A DNA stretch of 9,861 bases from Bdellovibrionaceae bacterium UBA2351 (lineage in GTDB: Bacteria > Bdellovibrionota > Bdellovibrionia > Bdellovibrionales > Bdellovibrionaceae): the NCBI GenBank assembly GCA_002344565.1, contig DDTZ01000145.1:1-9861 (forward strand). The letters run 5' to 3'. Below, one piece after another: positions 7,014 through 9,861 of the stretch. The notes under the pieces were generated by a model. The model had not been told where the DNA came from and made no database searches. It worked only from the letters and a program-made list of their open reading frames with translations. Position 1 is the first letter of the stretch, and every line of letters starts with the position of its first letter. A program made the position numbers and the translations under genes.

Positions 7014-7022
7014 TGATATACT
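7014..7022 (+). promoter_or_regulatory. Extended -10 promoter for the coiled-coil gene
   Basis: TGATATACT is a TGn extended -10 with five of six matches to TATAAT. No recognisable -35 lies 16-18 bp upstream, which extended -10 promoters tolerate. The predicted start is near A7029, giving a leader of about 98 nt before the ATG at 7127. Confidence 0.45.
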
Positions 7023-7058
7023 GACAGCATCACCTAGTTTGTGTTGGGAACCAAAGGC

Positions 7059-7118
7059 ATGTTGAAATGTCGGGCACAGACTGAGGTCAATCAGGCACCT
7101 AGCCGGGAGTTACTTTAA
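7059..7118 (+). CDS. Possible 19-codon leader ORF upstream of the coiled-coil gene
   Basis: The ATG at 7059 opens a 19-residue frame, MLKCRAQTEVNQAPSRELL, ending in TAA at 7116-7118, only 8 nt before the next ATG at 7127. GGGA at 7046-7049 lies 9 nt upstream and could serve as its Shine-Dalgarno. The downstream gene has no Shine-Dalgarno at normal distance: its nearest, GGGAG at 7105-7109, is 17 nt away and inside this frame. Translation could therefore be coupled through it. The peptide has no run of one amino acid to suggest classic attenuation. A frame this short arises easily by chance, so support is modest. Confidence 0.28.
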   Translation: MLKCRAQTEVNQAPSRELL

Positions 7119-7126
7119 AATAATTT

Positions 7127-7468
7127 ATGGAAGATGGCAGTAGTCAGTCATTCCTTGGTTCGCTAATCAAGAATTTAAGTTCAGCATTATCAGAGCAAGA
7201 ACAACACGCTCAAACACAAGACACCTTAAACGACGAATTAGATTGGATGGAGAATTCCATCGAAGATCAAGACATGGTGGATTCAATGAATATCCACAAA
7301 CGTATTCTAGATTCAGAAATCGATTCAATAGATAGAGAATTAGATTCAATTCTAAAAAACAGAGAAACCGTAGATTACCTTGTTTCACTACTAAAAAAAC
7401 GAGAGCGATTGGAAACTCAAGTACATCAACTTGAAGACGACATCGGTGTTTTACAAAAGGAAGGCTAG
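7127..7468 (+). CDS. Small acidic coiled-coil protein of unknown function
   Basis: A 113-residue protein I do not recognise. It is strongly acidic: about 27 Asp/Glu against 11 Lys/Arg. It has no cysteine, no signal peptide and no membrane segment. A short amphipathic helix is likely at about 8-24 (SFLGSLIKNLSSALSEQ). An acidic linker follows to about 55. A long helix from about 57 to 111 has hydrophobic residues at heptad-like intervals (I60, I65, I68, L72, I75, then L85, L88, L89, L95, V99, L102, I106, L109), suggesting a dimeric coiled coil. The in-frame stop at 7121-7123 makes this ATG the first possible. No Shine-Dalgarno lies within 15 nt. It has its own candidate extended -10 promoter and is monocistronic, ending at a hairpin within the convergent methyltransferase gene. 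A structural or scaffold role is possible but not shown. Confidence 0.7.
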   Translation: MEDGSSQSFLGSLIKNLSSALSEQEQHAQTQDTLNDELDWMENSIEDQDMVDSMNIHKRILDSEIDSIDRELDSILKNRETVDYLVSLLKKRERLETQVHQLEDDIGVLQKEG

Positions 7469-7509
7469 TCGCCTATTTATATAGAGCCGAAAGTGATCCA
7501 TTCAATCAG

Positions 7510-7551
7510 AGCCGAGCGATTACTGTCCTCGGCTATCTCGTTCTTTCTGTT
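7510..7551 (+). terminator. Hairpin terminator candidate for the coiled-coil gene
   Basis: AGCCGAG (7510-7516) and CTCGGCT (7528-7534) form a perfect 7-bp, GC-rich stem around an 11-nt loop. On the plus strand it is followed by the T-rich stretch TCTCGTTCTTTCTGTT. It lies 41 nt after the coiled-coil stop codon. On the minus strand the loop contains the stop codon of the convergent methyltransferase gene and no T-run follows, so termination should be mainly for the plus strand. AGAGCCGA also occurs at 7483-7490 and could compete for the right arm. Confidence 0.45.
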
Positions 7552-8320
7552 CAAATTCTTTCAGACGTTTTAATTTTCTAATAGTTTGTTGCAGCATGGT
7601 TTCTAGCATTTGGTATTCTTTTGGTGTGGGTGCATTTTGTAGCAGCATACGATGAATAACCGTGTAAGCATTCACTCGACCTGCGTCTAGGTTTAAGCCG
7701 AGTGTTATCAACCACTCGCGAAGAGTCGCGCTGATTAGGGAAATCGGTGCTGTATTTTTCTTTTTTTCAAGTTGTGAACCATCTAGTATCGTTCGCTGAC
7801 CGCCAATGTTCTGCCTTAAAATAAATAGTCCCATCAAAACTGCATGAGATAAATTAAAACTCGAGTTATCACCGAAGGTAGGTAACGATACGGCAAAATT
7901 AGACATTTCCATATCTGATGCTGATAAACCAGCGTCTTCTGGACCAAAGATTAGGTACATATTTTTCGTAGGTGTTGCTTCGTCTTCAGGTTGATCGCGA
8001 AGAGTTTCTAGGTAACCTTTAAGTTGGGTATCAAAATCTTTAACTAATCGGCCGCGGCCATCACGAGCCGTAAATGAAATACGGACACCGTCGGATTCAT
8101 TCTTATAAAACTCGTCCCAGGAAGAGTATACTTTACGTGTTTGTAACGCTTTTTGACCGGTCGCCGCTGCTAACTGAGCCTCGTAGGTTACTTCGCATTG
8201 AGGAGCCACCAAGATAAGTTCATCGACGCCCATATTATTCATCACGCGTGATGTGGAGCCGATATTTCTATCGTAGAGCGTTTTAACTAAAACCACTTTG
8301 ATATTAAATTCTATGCTCAT
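7520..8320 (-). CDS. TrmJ/TrmH-type SPOUT RNA 2'-O-methyltransferase
   Basis: A predicted S-adenosylmethionine-dependent RNA methyltransferase of 266 residues, close in length and layout to bacterial TrmJ, which methylates the 2'-O of residue 32 in the tRNA anticodon loop. The three SPOUT motifs are present: motif 1 DRNIGSTSRVMNNMG (17-31) with N19 and R25; motif 2 LIFGPEDAGLS (123-133); motif 3 PTFGDNSSFNLSHAVLMG (147-164), which builds the knotted cofactor site. The C-terminal part (about 185-266) is helical, with TPKEYQMLETML (232-243) as in TrmJ dimerisation tails, ending in a Lys/Arg/Glu-rich stretch. The ATG overlaps the phenylalanine hydroxylase stop by 4 nt (ATGA), and no Shine-Dalgarno precedes it, so it is probably translated by coupling. 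Exact RNA target is not decidable from sequence; another TrmH-family target is the main alternative. Confidence 0.88.
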   Translation of the reverse strand: MSIEFNIKVVLVKTLYDRNIGSTSRVMNNMGVDELILVAPQCEVTYEAQLAAATGQKALQTRKVYSSWDEFYKNESDGVRISFTARDGRGRLVKDFDTQLKGYLETLRDQPEDEATPTKNMYLIFGPEDAGLSASDMEMSNFAVSLPTFGDNSSFNLSHAVLMGLFILRQNIGGQRTILDGSQLEKKKNTAPISLISATLREWLITLGLNLDAGRVNAYTVIHRMLLQNAPTPKEYQMLETMLQQTIRKLKRLKEFEQKERDSRGQ

Positions 8321-9861
8321 TGAATAGTTGCCAATTGAACACCGTGTTCAATCGAGTCAGCATTATCCTTTGCTGATTTCTTCTTGAGCTCTAAATCTTG
8401 ACGAATTGTTTTAACAAAATTTTCATAACCGGTTTCTTTTGAAAGAGCGGATCTACGAGTTACAAGGATTTCATATATTTCTAAGACGATTAACCAATCG
8501 GTTGAGTCTAACTCCTGCATTTTATTGAAAATAGACGTCAGTGTTGGCAGGCCTGCAGATTCAAAACTAAATTTAGTTCTCATGTGGCGGAGGTCTGAAT
8601 AGAGCTGATTTATTTTCATCTCTGTTTCGGATAGTTTTTTTGTGGCCACCTTTTTCACAACGAAATCATCATTTTGACCGTACGAAATACGATCAGCTGG
8701 CCCACCAAAAACGCTTTCTACTGTGGATCCAGGCAAAAGGTCAAATGGTCCCCACTCGGGTTTGTAATAGATTTTGTCACCCTTGGTTACGGTGGCGTCT
8801 TTGAATTTCATTAAAATTGTTTTATCATGGCGTACGGTACGGCCGAAGTACGTTCCTTCAACGACAAACCCACTTTCATAATGAAGAACTAGTTTCTGGC
8901 TTAATTGTAAGCCTAAAGATTCCCATTGTTCATTCGACATTTCAGACGGGCATGTAGATATTCCTTTTAACTTACCAATAGGTGAACTAAAGCCCGTCGC
9001 ATGGTACTCCTTACCATGATCGGGTAGCTGGCTATCATCTGCACAGATTTGTGTTGGGCTCGAAAATTGAATGAAATCGACGCGGTCATTTTGAGCTTCG
9101 TAGTTAGAAACAATCCCACTTACCTGTGCGCCTGAATTTAGTACTACTGTATTTACAGTCCGTGCTTGTTTTGCTTTTTCTAAGCCAGAAGCACCGCCGA
9201 CTCTAAACGCCATGCGATCAGCCATTTCAAAAAGTACTTTTTCTAAATGCTTAAAGCTTGGAGTTACAAATAATTGAGGTTGTTGTTCGGTAATATCGTA
9301 CGTATATTTTAGGCAGTCTATCGTCAGTGGGAGTTTCTTAACCTTAGCCTCTAAGCAGGATTTAGATTCCCCTACGCTAGAAAGCAAACCGGCGCCGAAT
9401 ATCTTGGGCTGATTTACATCGCCTATCAAACCGTACTCGGCAGTCCACCAGTTCATGCGACCTAGTTCCGCAGCTTCAGATACAGTTTTGTTCTGTTCGA
9501 CTACTGCATTTAAATGCTTTTCTGCTAGTGAAATTTGCTCTGCGGTTGATGTCGGATTTTCTTTTAAATCTGAAAGTACGCGGATCGCTTCGTAGGTATC
9601 TAGATCTTCTTTACTGATGATCGCTTTTTTGGCAACCGTCGAATATTTTTTTAAATATTCTGCAAATTCGGGATGAGCTAAAAATGGTGCGTGTCCCGCC
9701 GCTTCGTGAACAATGTCAGGAGCTGGGGTGTACTTTAAGTGATCGATAGAACGCATTTCTGATGCGATTGGAAGAACGCTTAATGATTGAAGCTCCATGA
9801 AAGCCGCAGGGGGAATAAAGCCGCTAACTGGCAATGCTCGCCAACCGAATTTTTCTAAATG
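8317..9861 (-). CDS. Phenylalanine 4-monooxygenase, long bacterial form, N-terminus beyond window
   Basis: A partial gene: 514 residues are visible and the frame is open to the right edge. It begins HLEKFGWRA, which is family sequence, so the TTG at 9834 is not the start. The enzyme uses Fe(II), O2 and a reduced pterin to convert phenylalanine to tyrosine. Iron ligands are H52 and H57 (HEAAGH, after YTPAPDIV) and E142 (WWTAEYG), in visible-fragment numbering. FGAGLLSSVGES (155-166) and PQLFVTPSF (195-203) match the long-form family. The His-to-Glu distance is 85 residues against 40 in human PAH (H290 to E330), owing to a helical insertion. After the catalytic part (to about 222) a beta-rich domain (about 237-390, ending FGGPAD) and a charged helical tail (about 405-514) follow. 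About 60-75 N-terminal residues are probably missing. It is coupled to the RNA methyltransferase gene. No carbinolamine dehydratase gene is seen. Confidence 0.9.
   Translation of the reverse strand, partial: HLEKFGWRALPVSGFIPPAAFMELQSLSVLPIASEMRSIDHLKYTPAPDIVHEAAGHAPFLAHPEFAEYLKKYSTVAKKAIISKEDLDTYEAIRVLSDLKENPTSTAEQISLAEKHLNAVVEQNKTVSEAAELGRMNWWTAEYGLIGDVNQPKIFGAGLLSSVGESKSCLEAKVKKLPLTIDCLKYTYDITEQQPQLFVTPSFKHLEKVLFEMADRMAFRVGGASGLEKAKQARTVNTVVLNSGAQVSGIVSNYEAQNDRVDFIQFSSPTQICADDSQLPDHGKEYHATGFSSPIGKLKGISTCPSEMSNEQWESLGLQLSQKLVLHYESGFVVEGTYFGRTVRHDKTILMKFKDATVTKGDKIYYKPEWGPFDLLPGSTVESVFGGPADRISYGQNDDFVVKKVATKKLSETEMKINQLYSDLRHMRTKFSFESAGLPTLTSIFNKMQELDSTDWLIVLEIYEILVTRRSALSKETGYENFVKTIRQDLELKKKSAKDNADSIEHGVQLATIQ

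Larger units (their letters stand above)
6724..7126. other. 403-bp divergent intergenic region with palindromes and promoters
   Basis: No protein gene longer than about 20 codons is supported here. Visible elements are the palindrome GCTTAAGC (6795-6802), the inverted repeat AGTTAA-TATGC-TTAACT (6812-6828), the 12-bp palindrome AGCTTATAAGCT (6932-6943), an 8-bp-stem hairpin (6953-6975), an extended -10 promoter candidate (7014-7022) and a 19-codon leader ORF (7059-7118). The motif CTTAA recurs at 6796, 6822 and 6963. The region separates the minus-strand peptidase gene from the plus-strand coiled-coil gene, so it must hold both promoters. Confidence 0.6.

Noticed and set aside
7029..7126. Known riboswitch (for example c-di-GMP type) in the coiled-coil gene leader
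   Set aside because: I could not match the conserved core of any class I know; only small stems are visible.
7167..7388. 73-codon minus-strand frame opposite the coiled-coil gene
   Set aside because: It is the antisense shadow of the acidic heptad-containing frame; the plus strand has the promoter and terminator.
9832..9834. TTG as start codon of the phenylalanine hydroxylase gene
   Set aside because: The frame continues upstream as HLEKFGWRA, typical of the family, and is open to the window edge.
1..9861. tRNA genes, rRNA, CRISPR array, insertion sequences, toxin-antitoxin pair
   Set aside because: No supporting sequence was seen on either strand; the small coiled-coil protein has no toxin-like partner.

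Overview
This window looks like ordinary chromosome from a low-to-moderate GC, diderm, Bdellovibrio-like proteobacterium (Bdellovibrionota). I infer this from the mix of a NT5C2-like HAD-IG nucleotidase, a short PIF1-like helicase, the long form of phenylalanine hydroxylase, the compact (370-residue) homogentisate dioxygenase and an exported M28 peptidase, in DNA of roughly 40-43% GC by eye. No BLAST was possible, so the assignment is an inference. There are no tRNA or rRNA genes, CRISPR arrays, insertion sequences or phage genes.

Layout. A partial HAD-IG 5'-nucleotidase gene (minus strand, running off the left edge) is divergent from a complete PIF1-family helicase gene (719-1966). A compact plus-strand operon follows: hppD (4-hydroxyphenylpyruvate dioxygenase), hmgA-like (homogentisate 1,2-dioxygenase) and ribD (bifunctional riboflavin deaminase/reductase), at 2025-5455. 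Its junctions are TAATG (1-nt overlap) and TAA directly followed by ATG. The operon meets a convergent secreted M28 metallopeptidase gene (5452-6723, minus) tail to tail, with both TAG stops inside one CTAG. A 403-bp intergenic region (6724-7126) holds palindromes, an extended -10 promoter candidate and a possible 19-codon leader ORF. This leads into a small acidic coiled-coil protein of unknown function (7127-7468). Convergent to it is a minus-strand pair: a long-form phenylalanine 4-monooxygenase (partial at its N-terminus at the right edge) followed, with a 4-nt ATGA overlap, by a TrmJ/TrmH-type SPOUT RNA methyltransferase.

How the genes fit together. Phenylalanine hydroxylase (Phe to Tyr), HppD (4-hydroxyphenylpyruvate to homogentisate) and HmgA (homogentisate to maleylacetoacetate) are three steps of the Phe/Tyr degradation route. 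They lie on opposite strands about 4 kb apart. The aminotransferase, maleylacetoacetate isomerase, fumarylacetoacetase and pterin-carbinolamine dehydratase are not in the window. That route would suit a protein-consuming (predatory) lifestyle, and an exported peptidase next door is consistent with it, but the link is inferred. RibD may simply be carried in the operon.

I found no convincing new defence or mobile system. The least explained parts are the acidic coiled-coil gene with its structured, possibly leader-ORF-containing 5' region, the inverted repeat between the -35 and -10 of the hppD promoter candidate, and the extra domains of the phenylalanine hydroxylase.
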